Made by a program: the position numbers and the translations under genes. A stretch of 64,000 nt of DNA from Curvibacter cyanobacteriorum (GTDB lineage Bacteria > Pseudomonadota > Gammaproteobacteria > Burkholderiales > Burkholderiaceae_C), in assembly GCF_028649475.1 (NCBI RefSeq), contig NZ_JAQSIP010000011.1:86285-150284 (forward strand), in the 5' to 3' direction. Below the pieces are notes generated by a model that ran no database searches, was not told the origin of the DNA, and saw nothing but the letters and a program-made list of their open reading frames with translations. Positions 1-7,075 of this stretch are shown here, piece by piece. The stretch's first letter is position 1. Every line of letters starts with the position of its first letter.

Positions 1-482
1 ACATGAGCGTGCTGGAGAACGTGGCCATCGGGGCCCACCTGCGCGGTCGCCAGGGCCTGCTGCCCAGTGCCCTGCGACTGGACCGGCGCGAAGAACACGC
101 GCTGCTGGCCGAGGCGCAGCGCCAGCTCGACCGCGTGGGCCTGGGCGCCCTGGCCCATGCCGAGGCCGGCAACCTGGCGCTGGGACAGCAGCGCCTGCTG
201 GAGATCGCCCGCGCCCTGTGCGCCGACCCCAGTGTGCTGCTGCTCGACGAGCCCGCGGCCGGCCTGCGCCACCAGGAGAAACAAGCCCTGGCCGAACTGC
301 TGCAACGCCTGCGCGCCGAAGGCATGGCGGTGCTGCTGGTCGAGCACGACATGGACTTCGTGATGAACCTGGTGGACCGCATCGTGGTGGTGGTGTTCGG
401 CGAAAAAATCGCCGAAGGCCTGCCGCAGGACATCCAGCAAAACGAACAGGTGCTCGACGCCTACCTTGGAGCCTCCGCATGA
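1..482 (+). CDS. livG: High-affinity branched-chain amino acid ABC transporter ATP-binding protein, LivG type (5' truncated)
   Basis: C-terminal part of a LivG-type ATPase that energises import of branched-chain amino acids or related small acids. The window edge cuts it: the first visible Met (position 3) lies in a stretch that is internal in the family ([11 protein letters not shown]), and the Walker A region is missing. Visible are an ABC signature-like LALGQQR (about residues 58-64 of the fragment), Walker [11 protein letters not shown] and the H-loop LLVEHDMDF. The last 4 bases overlap the next gene (ATGA), so livG and livF are translationally coupled. The substrate cannot be told from the ATPase alone; LivG-like subunits also serve aromatic acid or urea/amide uptake. 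Confidence 0.93.
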   Translation, partial: MSVLENVAIGAHLRGRQGLLPSALRLDRREEHALLAEAQRQLDRVGLGALAHAEAGNLALGQQRLLEIARALCADPSVLLLDEPAAGLRHQEKQALAELLQRLRAEGMAVLLVEHDMDFVMNLVDRIVVVVFGEKIAEGLPQDIQQNEQVLDAYLGASA

Positions 483-1270
483 GTGAACAAGCCCCCTCCC
501 CCACCTTGACCGCGGTGGCCGACGCGCCGCTGCTGGCGGTGCACGACCTCAGCGTGGCCTACGGCAAGATCGAAGCCCTGACCCAGGCCAGCCTGACCGT
601 GCAGGCCGGTGAGATCGTCACCGTGATCGGCCCCAACGGGGCCGGCAAAAGCACCTTGCTGGCCGCCCTGATGGGGGTGCTGCCGACCCGCCAGGGGCAG
701 ATTCAGTTCCAGGGCGAGGCCCTGGGCGACAGCGGCGTGAACGCCCGCGTCGCGCGCGGCCTGGCCCTGGTGCCCGAGACCCGCGCGCTGTTCGCGAGCA
801 TGAGCGTCGAGGACAACCTGCGCCTGGGCGCCTTCCGCTTTCGGCGCGACGCCAGCAGCCTGCACCAGCAGGCACTGCAAGAGGTGTTTGCACTGTTCCC
901 GCGCCTGCAGGAACGGCGCAGCCAGCTGGCGGCCACGCTGTCGGGGGGCGAGCGCCAGATGCTGGCCCTGGGCCGCGCGCTGATGGGCCGCCCGCGGCTG
1001 CTGATGCTCGACGAACCCAGCCTGGGGCTGGCCCCGCTGATCGTGCGCGACATCTTCCGCATCATCGAGCAGCTGCGCCGCCAGGGCGTGTCGATCCTGC
1101 TGGTGGAGCAAAACGCGCGCGCGGCCCTCAAGGTGGCCGACCGGGCCTATGTGCTGGAACTGGGCCGGGTGGTGATGCAGGGGCCTGCCGCCGAGCTGGC
1201 CGACGACCCGCGCATCGTCGAAACCTACCTGGGCCTGCACAGCCAGCACCAGGACAAGCTGGCGGCTTGA
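479..1270 (+). CDS. livF: Branched-chain amino acid-type ABC transporter ATP-binding protein LivF
   Basis: Second ATPase of the LivFGHMJ-type importer, 263 aa, the normal length. Walker [10 protein letters not shown] lies at residues 51-59, the signature LSGGERQ near 155, Walker [12 protein letters not shown] near 176 and the H-loop-like LLVEQNA near 209; the Q in place of His is usual for LivF. The start ATG overlaps the livG stop (ATGA). The next gene is a MarR regulator 106 bp downstream on the same strand, so the transporter may belong to a catabolic locus extending left of the window. Substrate is inferred only at family level. Confidence 0.94.
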   Translation: MSEQAPSPTLTAVADAPLLAVHDLSVAYGKIEALTQASLTVQAGEIVTVIGPNGAGKSTLLAALMGVLPTRQGQIQFQGEALGDSGVNARVARGLALVPETRALFASMSVEDNLRLGAFRFRRDASSLHQQALQEVFALFPRLQERRSQLAATLSGGERQMLALGRALMGRPRLLMLDEPSLGLAPLIVRDIFRIIEQLRRQGVSILLVEQNARAALKVADRAYVLELGRVVMQGPAAELADDPRIVETYLGLHSQHQDKLAA

Positions 1271-1376
1271 ACGCGGGCGCGCCAGGGCGGACCGGGTGCG
1301 CGCGGTAACATTGCGGCACGGCGCCCGTGCCGCGCCGAGCCTGCACACTGGCCGCCCCCGCGGTAACCCCTCAGCC

Positions 1377-1850
1377 ATGGCCACCAAGAAGCAACTCAGC
1401 CGTTACGACCCTGCCAGCCCCGAGTTCCGCAAGGAAGAGTTTCCCTTCTACTGGATCGCGCGGGTTTACGGCAGCTACACCCAGGAAATGGAGACCGCCT
1501 TGAAGGCGGTCGGGATGGACATTCCCACCTGGCGCGTGCTGTTCATCCTGAAGGAGAACGGCACCAGCAGCATCTCGGAGATTTCACTGCACGCCATCGC
1601 CAAGCTGTCCACCGTGACCAAGACGGTGTACCGCATGAAGGCCGAGGGGCTGCTCGACACCGCCCCGTCGCGGCAGGATGGCCGGGTCACCGAGGTCACG
1701 CTGACCGACACCGGCCGCGACGCGATCGAGCGCATCCAACTGGCCACGCGGCACATTTTTCTGCGCAGCTTCAAGGGGCTGACCCCGTCGCAGATCCAGA
1801 AGCTCAACGAACTGCTGCAAGGCGTGCTGGTCAACTTCGAGGGCCACTGA
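1377..1850 (+). CDS. MarR family transcriptional regulator
   Basis: Winged-helix regulator of 157 aa. The start ATG (MATKKQ) was chosen because upstream in-frame codons encode low-complexity Arg/Pro sequence unlike the family. The wing region reads VTKTVYRMKAEGLL followed by the acidic/basic SRQDGRVTEVTLTDTGR, typical of the MarR beta-wing. The N-terminal KEEFPFYWIARVYGSY resembles regulators of aromatic-acid degradation operons in beta-proteobacteria, so with the LivFG genes just upstream it may control an uptake/catabolic locus; that is inference. Ligand unknown. Confidence 0.88.
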   Translation: MATKKQLSRYDPASPEFRKEEFPFYWIARVYGSYTQEMETALKAVGMDIPTWRVLFILKENGTSSISEISLHAIAKLSTVTKTVYRMKAEGLLDTAPSRQDGRVTEVTLTDTGRDAIERIQLATRHIFLRSFKGLTPSQIQKLNELLQGVLVNFEGH

Positions 1851-2125
1851 GCCCGCCCGCCGCAGCCCCCTACCCGCTACCCCCTACCCGCTGCCTGCTC
1901 CCCGCCGCCAGCCGGCCACACACCGCCGCCCGCCAGCCACCGGGGTGGCCTGGGGCGGCCGGGCCGGCAGGGCTCCGGCCCCCCCCCCCCGCTGGTCTGG
2001 GCTAGGCGCGCCCGCCCCGATGCCCGGTGGCGCAGCAGCCCCCGGCCAGCCCGGCTTTACACCCCACCACAAGCCGGCCAAGATAGGTCCCCAGTGGCCG
2101 CGGTGCGGCCGGTCGAGGAGGGGTC
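1851..2125. other. Intergenic region with tandem 14-mer and a C12 tract
   Basis: No gene seen. It contains two tandem copies of CCCCCTACCCGCTA (1866-1893, last base differing) and an uninterrupted run of 12 C residues at 1979-1990. A GGAGGGG-type ribosome binding site at about 2117-2123 belongs to the VOC gene that follows. Confidence 0.7.
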
Positions 2126-2521
2126 TTGTTTTCACATGTCTTCATGGGCGTCAGCGACTTTGAACGCGCGCTGGCCTTTTACCAACCGCTGATGGACTGC
2201 CTGGGCCTGGCCCAGCGCTTTTGTGAACCCGCGCGGCCCTGGGCGGGTTGGCACAGCCCGGGCGGACAGCGCCCGCTGTTCGTCATCAGCCGGCCGCACG
2301 ACGGCCAGGCGCCAACGCCCGGCAATGGGCAGATGGTGGCCTTTGCGGCCCGCGACCGCGCCACCGTGGACCACGCCCACCGCACCGCCCTGGCGCACGG
2401 GGGCCGCTGCGAAGGCCCGCCAGGCCTGCGACCGCAGTACCACGCACACTACTACGGCGCGTACGTGCGCGACCCGGACGGCAACAAGATCGCGTTGGCC
2501 TGCCACACCGCGCCAGACTGA
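2126..2521 (+). CDS. VOC family protein (glyoxalase/bleomycin-resistance fold)
   Basis: 131-aa single-domain vicinal-oxygen-chelate protein. It opens with HVFMGVSDFERALAFYQPL, the usual first beta-alpha unit, and ends with YGAYVRDPDGNKIAL, the conserved metal-ligand/strand motif of the second module. The start is taken as TTG at 2126 because a strong GAGGAGGGG site precedes it by about 3-8 bases and the family begins two residues before SHVF; the next ATG (2144) would remove the first strand. VOC proteins include glyoxalases, dioxygenases and antibiotic-binding proteins; nothing here identifies a substrate. Confidence 0.85.
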   Translation: MFSHVFMGVSDFERALAFYQPLMDCLGLAQRFCEPARPWAGWHSPGGQRPLFVISRPHDGQAPTPGNGQMVAFAARDRATVDHAHRTALAHGGRCEGPPGLRPQYHAHYYGAYVRDPDGNKIALACHTAPD

Positions 2522-2607
2522 GGCGCCGCCGTCGCGGCCCACGTCGCGGCCCGCGCGAGCGGATCCCCCGGCCGCCCGGCGCCCATCGGGTCCAGGCCCG
2601 TGGGGCC

Positions 2608-3069
2608 TCAGGCGGCGGGCCAGCCGTTGCGGGCCAGCGATTCGTTGTCCCAGCCCTTGCGACCGGTCAGCTCCTCGCCCACCCAGTCGGGCAGTTCGAC
2701 CTGGGTGTTTTCGGCCGCCATTTCAACCTCGACGGTGTAGAGGCCTTCGAGCCCGCCGTGGTAGCGGTCCACCTCGAAGGTGTGGCCCTTGTGCTCAATG
2801 AAGAAACGGGTTTTCTCCAGCGCGTAGGCGCCGGGTTGGCGCGCCATCTGCAGCGCATCCGCGACGGGAATCGGGTACTCCCATTCCTGGCGCGTGGTGG
2901 CGCTCAGCGGAGCGCTCTTCAAGGTCAGCCAGGCGCGCTCGGCGGCCACCCGCACCCGCAGCAGCACCGCGCCCCGGGCCAGGTAGGCCTGCAGGTAGTG
3001 CTCGCCGGTCAGTCCGTCGAGGATCGAGGGCCGGGTGAGTTTGAATTTGCGTTCGATTTCGAGTGCCAT
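2608..3069 (-). CDS. CYTH domain-containing protein (triphosphate tunnel metalloenzyme)
   Basis: 153-aa CYTH protein. The diagnostic ExExK motif is present as EIERK at residues 4-8, followed by basic and acidic strand residues lining the tunnel (LRVRV, TLKSA, EKTRF, EVDRYHG, VEVEM). Short bacterial CYTH proteins of this kind hydrolyse inorganic tripolyphosphate or other triphosphates; class IV adenylate cyclase is a less likely alternative. The start ATG at 3069 has GGAGG 8-10 bases upstream; an open extension farther upstream lacks family similarity. Stands alone on the minus strand. Confidence 0.88.
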   Translation of the reverse strand: MALEIERKFKLTRPSILDGLTGEHYLQAYLARGAVLLRVRVAAERAWLTLKSAPLSATTRQEWEYPIPVADALQMARQPGAYALEKTRFFIEHKGHTFEVDRYHGGLEGLYTVEVEMAAENTQVELPDWVGEELTGRKGWDNESLARNGWPAA

Positions 3070-3290
3070 GGGAGAACCTCCGCTTTCTTTCTTGGTGTGT
3101 CTTGGGCTGGGCCCTCGGGGGCGCGGTGCGCCAACCCGGAACCGGTGATTCTCGGTCACTGGCGCTCGCGCGCCCAGCAACACGCCGAGCCGGCTGGCGC
3201 CAGCGTCAATGCCCGGCACCAGGGGGACGGGTGGGCGCGCCGGGCCGGCCGGCGAGGCGCTCCTTCATGGCGGGCGCTGCCGGGCCCGCC

Positions 3291-3698
3291 TCACTGCCCT
3301 TCAAACAGCCCGCCGACATCCACCAGTTCAAAGGCCATCTCGGGGTGCCGCTCCAGGCTTTGCTTGATGGCCGCGGGGATGGCCTGGCGCGTCTTGCGGC
3401 ACAGGCCCGGTTGCTCGTGCACCAGGATCAGGATGCCGCGCAGGCTGCGCACGCCGTTCGGGCTGGACTGGATGGTCATGGTGATGCCCAGCTGCTGCGC
3501 CATCAGCGTTTCCATGCGGCGCAGCTCGGCCAGGGTGCTGAGGTTTTCCAGGCGCTGCAGCAGGCGCTTTTCTTCCTCGCGCGTGAGGCGCAGCACGCGC
3601 AGATCCCCGCTGGGGTTCTGCAGCAGGGCGTCGCGCCCGCAGTTGCAGGCGCCGGGCGGGCATTCGGTGCGGATCGGAAAAAGGGGCGGTGGGGTCAT
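3291..3698 (-). CDS. Conserved hypothetical protein with N-terminal CPPGxCxCGR motif
   Basis: 135-aa protein of unknown function. The N-terminus has three closely spaced cysteines (ECPPGACNCGRDALL, residues 12-26) that could bind a metal. A charged helix follows (REEEKRLLQRLENL), then a compact alpha/beta-looking C-terminal half ending LVDVGGLFEGQ. I believe similar proteins occur in Comamonadaceae but cannot name a family. Coding is supported by codon bias and by lack of a better frame. It lies 221 bp upstream of the CYTH gene on the same strand, too far to argue an operon. Confidence 0.7.
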   Translation of the reverse strand: MTPPPLFPIRTECPPGACNCGRDALLQNPSGDLRVLRLTREEEKRLLQRLENLSTLAELRRMETLMAQQLGITMTIQSSPNGVRSLRGILILVHEQPGLCRKTRQAIPAAIKQSLERHPEMAFELVDVGGLFEGQ

Positions 3699-4136
3699 CG
3701 TCGGAAGCCGCTTCTTGACCTGGGTCAGGCCAGCGCATGGAGCCGATCATAGTCAGGCCGCGCGGCAAACCAGGGGCGGTGCTGGAAAACCCCGCCCACC
3801 ACGCGCCTCCGCCCTGGCGTGGCCCCGCGCCCCGGCCCGGCGCAGCACAACGTCAACCGTCGTCCAAGTCTGGCCCCTGGGGCACTGCGCCCGCCCCTCG
3901 CCAACGCCAACTGAGGCTTGTTTCAGCCCCATGTTGCCAGCCGATTACACATTGGCCACCGCATTATCAATTAACACAATCACTTGTTCATTGGCGGCCA
4001 TCCGCATTTAGTCGGCGCCCCGGGTTGTGGAGAAAATCAATATCCCCGCCTGCACCCATGATTTCTTTTGAACTCATCAAGCCCCGTCCATGATGATATC
4101 GGAGGGGGCGGCCAGGTTTATTCAACCACGACTGCC
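3699..4136. other. Intergenic region with AT-rich patch
   Basis: About 440 bp without a convincing gene. The left part is GC-rich. Positions about 3945-4135 are clearly AT-richer than the surroundings, with the sequence TTGTTC-17 bp-TTTAGT around 3983-4011 as a weak promoter candidate for the ion-channel gene. A GGAGGGGG string at 4101-4108 resembles a ribosome binding site but has no in-frame start close behind it. Confidence 0.5.
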
Positions 4137-4601
4137 ATGAACGAAATTAATATATTCAATCAAATTATTTTGGGCGTCGCGCTGTTCGCCTTTGGCGTGC
4201 TGCTGCAGACCTTCTTCACCTTGCTGATTCACCAGCGGGCCGGCCACCACGGCGCGCGCCAAGGCGTCAGCATGGGCCATGCGGCATGTCGCTTGTTCAT
4301 TTCAATGTCCAGTCTGATTGTCAGCGCGGTGATTCAAAGCATGGTCTGGGCAGCGCTCTACGTGAAAATCGGCGCATTCGAGGGCTTTTATCACAGTCTG
4401 TTTTTCTCGCTGTCTTGTTTCTCGACCCTGGGATTTGCCAATTTCTTGCCAGGCGATCATTTCAAACTGCTGTCGGCGCTCGAAGGGATCTCGGGCTCGC
4501 TGAACATGGCGTGGGCTGGCGGCATCATGTACAGCCTGGTCAATGGCTTCTACGCCGCCCTGAGCGCCCGCCAGGGCAAAGCCCCCACGTCCCCGCATTG
4601 A
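4137..4601 (+). CDS. Small ion channel-like membrane protein (two-pore-type ion channel domain)
   Basis: 154-aa inner-membrane protein. Predicted segments: IILGVALFAFGVLLQTFF (about 8-25), a second helix around ISMSSLIVSAVIQSMVW, a pore-helix-like stretch FFSLSCFSTLGFANF, and a last helix AWAGGIMYSLVNGFYAAL. This matches the TM-pore-TM layout of the bacterial ion channel family, but the filter reads STLGFANF rather than TVGYGD, so potassium selectivity is doubtful. Start ATG 4137 was chosen because the protein then begins just before the first helix; an in-frame ATG at 4068 is possible. No neighbour suggests a role. Confidence 0.72.
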   Translation: MNEINIFNQIILGVALFAFGVLLQTFFTLLIHQRAGHHGARQGVSMGHAACRLFISMSSLIVSAVIQSMVWAALYVKIGAFEGFYHSLFFSLSCFSTLGFANFLPGDHFKLLSALEGISGSLNMAWAGGIMYSLVNGFYAALSARQGKAPTSPH

Positions 4602-4662
4602 GGGCGGCCGCGGGCGACCGCCGCGCCACCCGGCCGCGCCCCGCCCCGGGGCGGCGGCTGTC

Positions 4663-6792
4663 TCAAAATCGGGTTCGGTAGGTGATGCGCACCGAGCGCG
4701 GCTCGGCCGGGTGCACCACCCGGTCGTTGACCGGCGATGTTTCGCCAACCAGTTGCGACGCGTAGTAGTACTGGATGTCGTTGACACGGCGGTTGAACAG
4801 GTTGAAGACATCGACTGTCAGCCCCGACGGCCGCCCCAGCATCGCCTGCAGATCGCGCGTCACCCGCAGGTTGAAGGTGGAGGCGGGCGAGGAACGCACC
4901 GAGTTGTCCTCGACCAGCGCCCCGCTGCCCAGGTAACGCCATTGCAGGCTGGCCGACCACGGGCCCAGGTCCCTCAGCGTGGCCGCCACGGACGCCACGG
5001 AATCCACCGCGTTGGGGATGCGGTCGCCGTTGACGAAGCGCGCATGGGTCCAGGCCAGGTCGGCGTCGAGCAGGAAATGCCGGTGGGGTGTCCAGCGGTT
5101 GTTGAACTCGATGCCGCGCCGCCGGCTCGCGCCACTGGGTTCGGTGGTGCCCGCGTCGCCGACATAGACCAACTCGGAATTGGAGCGCAAGGCCCAGTAC
5201 GCCAGCGAGCTTTGCCACTGGGGGATGGCTTCGGTGCGCAAGCCCAGCTCCCAACCGCGCGACGCCACCAGCCCCGGCACGGCGTCAACCGGCTCGCCGC
5301 TGCGCGGGTCGACCCGGGCCGTGGTGCCGCGCGCGTCGTTGCTGTGGAAGCCCTTGCCGGCATTGAAGAACAACTCGGTCTGCGCCCAGGGCCCCGCCAC
5401 CAGGGAGAACTTGGGCGACAGCAGGCTGGCCCGCGTGCTGCCCGAGTTGGCCGCGTTGCTCAGGCTGGTGACGGCATAGCGCACCGTGTCACCGCGCAGG
5501 CCCAGCACGCTGCGCAGCCAGGGGGACAGCTGCACCATGCCCTGACCGTACACACCAAGCTGCGTCTGCCGGATGTCGTCCACGCGGGTGGTGGCCAGGG
5601 TCTGGCGCGCCTGGGTGTCAAAGAGGCCCACCTGGATGCGGTCGTTGCGCAGCTGCGCCCCCACCTCCAGCCGGGCATCGAGTCCCGCGAGGCGCTGGTT
5701 CCAGGCGCGCGACACCTGGCCACCGAACACGTTGCGGTCGTCCTGCTGCAGGAACTGGTCGCCCGTGGCGGGGCGGTCCATGGCGTAGGTGAAATTGGAG
5801 AACAGCTTCAGCGCGTACTTCATCGCATAGGCCGAGGCGCGGGTCTCGCCATGCGCATCGCGGTCATGCCACTCGCCCGACAGGCTGTAGCGCGAGGTGT
5901 TGCCGCCGTCGCTGGGGTCGACCGTGCTGTAGCGGCCAAAGGCCTGGCCGTTGTAGCGGCCCGCATCGACCAGGCGCTGCGGCACCTGGTCGGACGCGTT
6001 CCAGCGCGCCTCGTAAGCCATCAGGCTGAGGCTCAGGCCCCGCGCGGCGCTGCCCTGGGTCAGGCGCAACACGGCGTTCTGGCGGTGCAGGCCTTCGGGC
6101 ACCACCCAGGGGCCGTTGTTGCCCATCCACTCGACAGCGCCCAGCAACACCACGTCGTCCTGCAAGGCCACCGAGCCCGCCGCGACGCCACGCCGGTAGC
6201 CGTTCTGGCCCACCGAGACCTGGGCAAACGGCGCGTCCAGCCGGGTCTTGTAGTGGATGTCGGCCGCCCCCGCCGAAGCAAAGTCGCCCTGGGTGGCAAA
6301 GTAAGGGCCCTTGCGGTAGTCGATGCGCTCGACCAGCTCGGGGATCAAGAAGTTCAGGTCGGTGTAGCCCTGACCGTGGCCGTGGCTGGGCATGTTGACG
6401 GGCATGCCGTTCACCGTGGTGGCGAAGTCCGTGCCATGGTCGAGGTTGAAGCCCCGCAAGAAGTACTGGTTCGCCTTGCCGTCACCCGAGTGCTGGGTGA
6501 CGATGACACCGGGGATGAACTCCAGCACCTCGCCCGGCCGCAGCGCGGGCCGGCTGACCAGCAACTCCGACCGGATCACGCCCTGTGACGCCGCATCGCT
6601 GCTGCCCACCGAGTTGTCGTAGTGGTGCCCGGTGATGACGACCGGCGCCAGGGTGGCACGCGGTGGGGCGCCGGCGGCGGCCTCGGCGCCGTCCGCGGTT
6701 TGGGCCGGTGCGGCGCCGGCCGCACAGGTCAGCAACCAGGCCACCAGCGGCCAGCGGGGGGCATGAAAGACAGGGGTCTGCAAGGTGTTCAT
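4663..6792 (-). CDS. TonB-dependent outer membrane receptor
   Basis: 709-aa receptor importing an unknown ligand across the outer membrane with TonB-ExbBD energy. It has an N-terminal signal peptide (about residues 1-31, ending AGAAPAQ), a plug domain with RPGEVLEFIPGV and the strand FLRGFNLDHGTDF, and a long beta-barrel with repeated aromatic-ended strands finishing in ITYRTRF, the C-terminal Phe expected for barrel assembly. The plug contains a histidine-rich loop, MPSHGHGQGY, which could suit a metal or metal chelate. It is not in an operon; the AT-rich segment 6900-6945 upstream probably holds its promoter. Substrate is not identifiable. Confidence 0.92.
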   Translation of the reverse strand: MNTLQTPVFHAPRWPLVAWLLTCAAGAAPAQTADGAEAAAGAPPRATLAPVVITGHHYDNSVGSSDAASQGVIRSELLVSRPALRPGEVLEFIPGVIVTQHSGDGKANQYFLRGFNLDHGTDFATTVNGMPVNMPSHGHGQGYTDLNFLIPELVERIDYRKGPYFATQGDFASAGAADIHYKTRLDAPFAQVSVGQNGYRRGVAAGSVALQDDVVLLGAVEWMGNNGPWVVPEGLHRQNAVLRLTQGSAARGLSLSLMAYEARWNASDQVPQRLVDAGRYNGQAFGRYSTVDPSDGGNTSRYSLSGEWHDRDAHGETRASAYAMKYALKLFSNFTYAMDRPATGDQFLQQDDRNVFGGQVSRAWNQRLAGLDARLEVGAQLRNDRIQVGLFDTQARQTLATTRVDDIRQTQLGVYGQGMVQLSPWLRSVLGLRGDTVRYAVTSLSNAANSGSTRASLLSPKFSLVAGPWAQTELFFNAGKGFHSNDARGTTARVDPRSGEPVDAVPGLVASRGWELGLRTEAIPQWQSSLAYWALRSNSELVYVGDAGTTEPSGASRRRGIEFNNRWTPHRHFLLDADLAWTHARFVNGDRIPNAVDSVASVAATLRDLGPWSASLQWRYLGSGALVEDNSVRSSPASTFNLRVTRDLQAMLGRPSGLTVDVFNLFNRRVNDIQYYYASQLVGETSPVNDRVVHPAEPRSVRITYRTRF

Positions 6793-7075
6793 GGGCAGGG
6801 CTTCCGTGGAGCGGGTTCGCGGACAGCGGCCCCGAAAGAGCGAATCGAGTCACCGGACCGCACCGGGCGGGGGCCATGGGCCGGCCCGGTGCGGGAGGTG
6901 ATTCGGAATAGTATGATAAATGCTGAAATCTTCATATTTTTAGAGCCAAAGCATGTCCCCCCGACCTCGGTCGAGTGGTCCCAACGGTCAGCCGCCTTGG
7001 CGGGTGCCGCAGCGCAGGCCTGTCCGCTCGCTCAGCGCGCTGCCGCGGTGCGGCCACGCGCTGCGAGCGCCGGGC
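6793..7075. other. Upstream region of the TonB receptor gene
   Basis: Separates two minus-strand genes. A markedly AT-rich island at about 6905-6950 contains candidate -10 elements (minus-strand TATCAT/CATACT) and a short palindrome, TGAA-ATC-TTCA. No gene and no riboswitch-like structure was recognised. Confidence 0.4.

Noticed and set aside
2248..4011. Plus-strand 587-codon open frame
   Set aside because: Spans several genes on the other strand and intergenic DNA, is low-complexity Arg/Pro-rich and lacks a family match.
4711..6588. Plus-strand 625-codon open frame
   Set aside because: Antisense to the TonB receptor, which has signal peptide, plug and barrel features; the plus-strand product has none.
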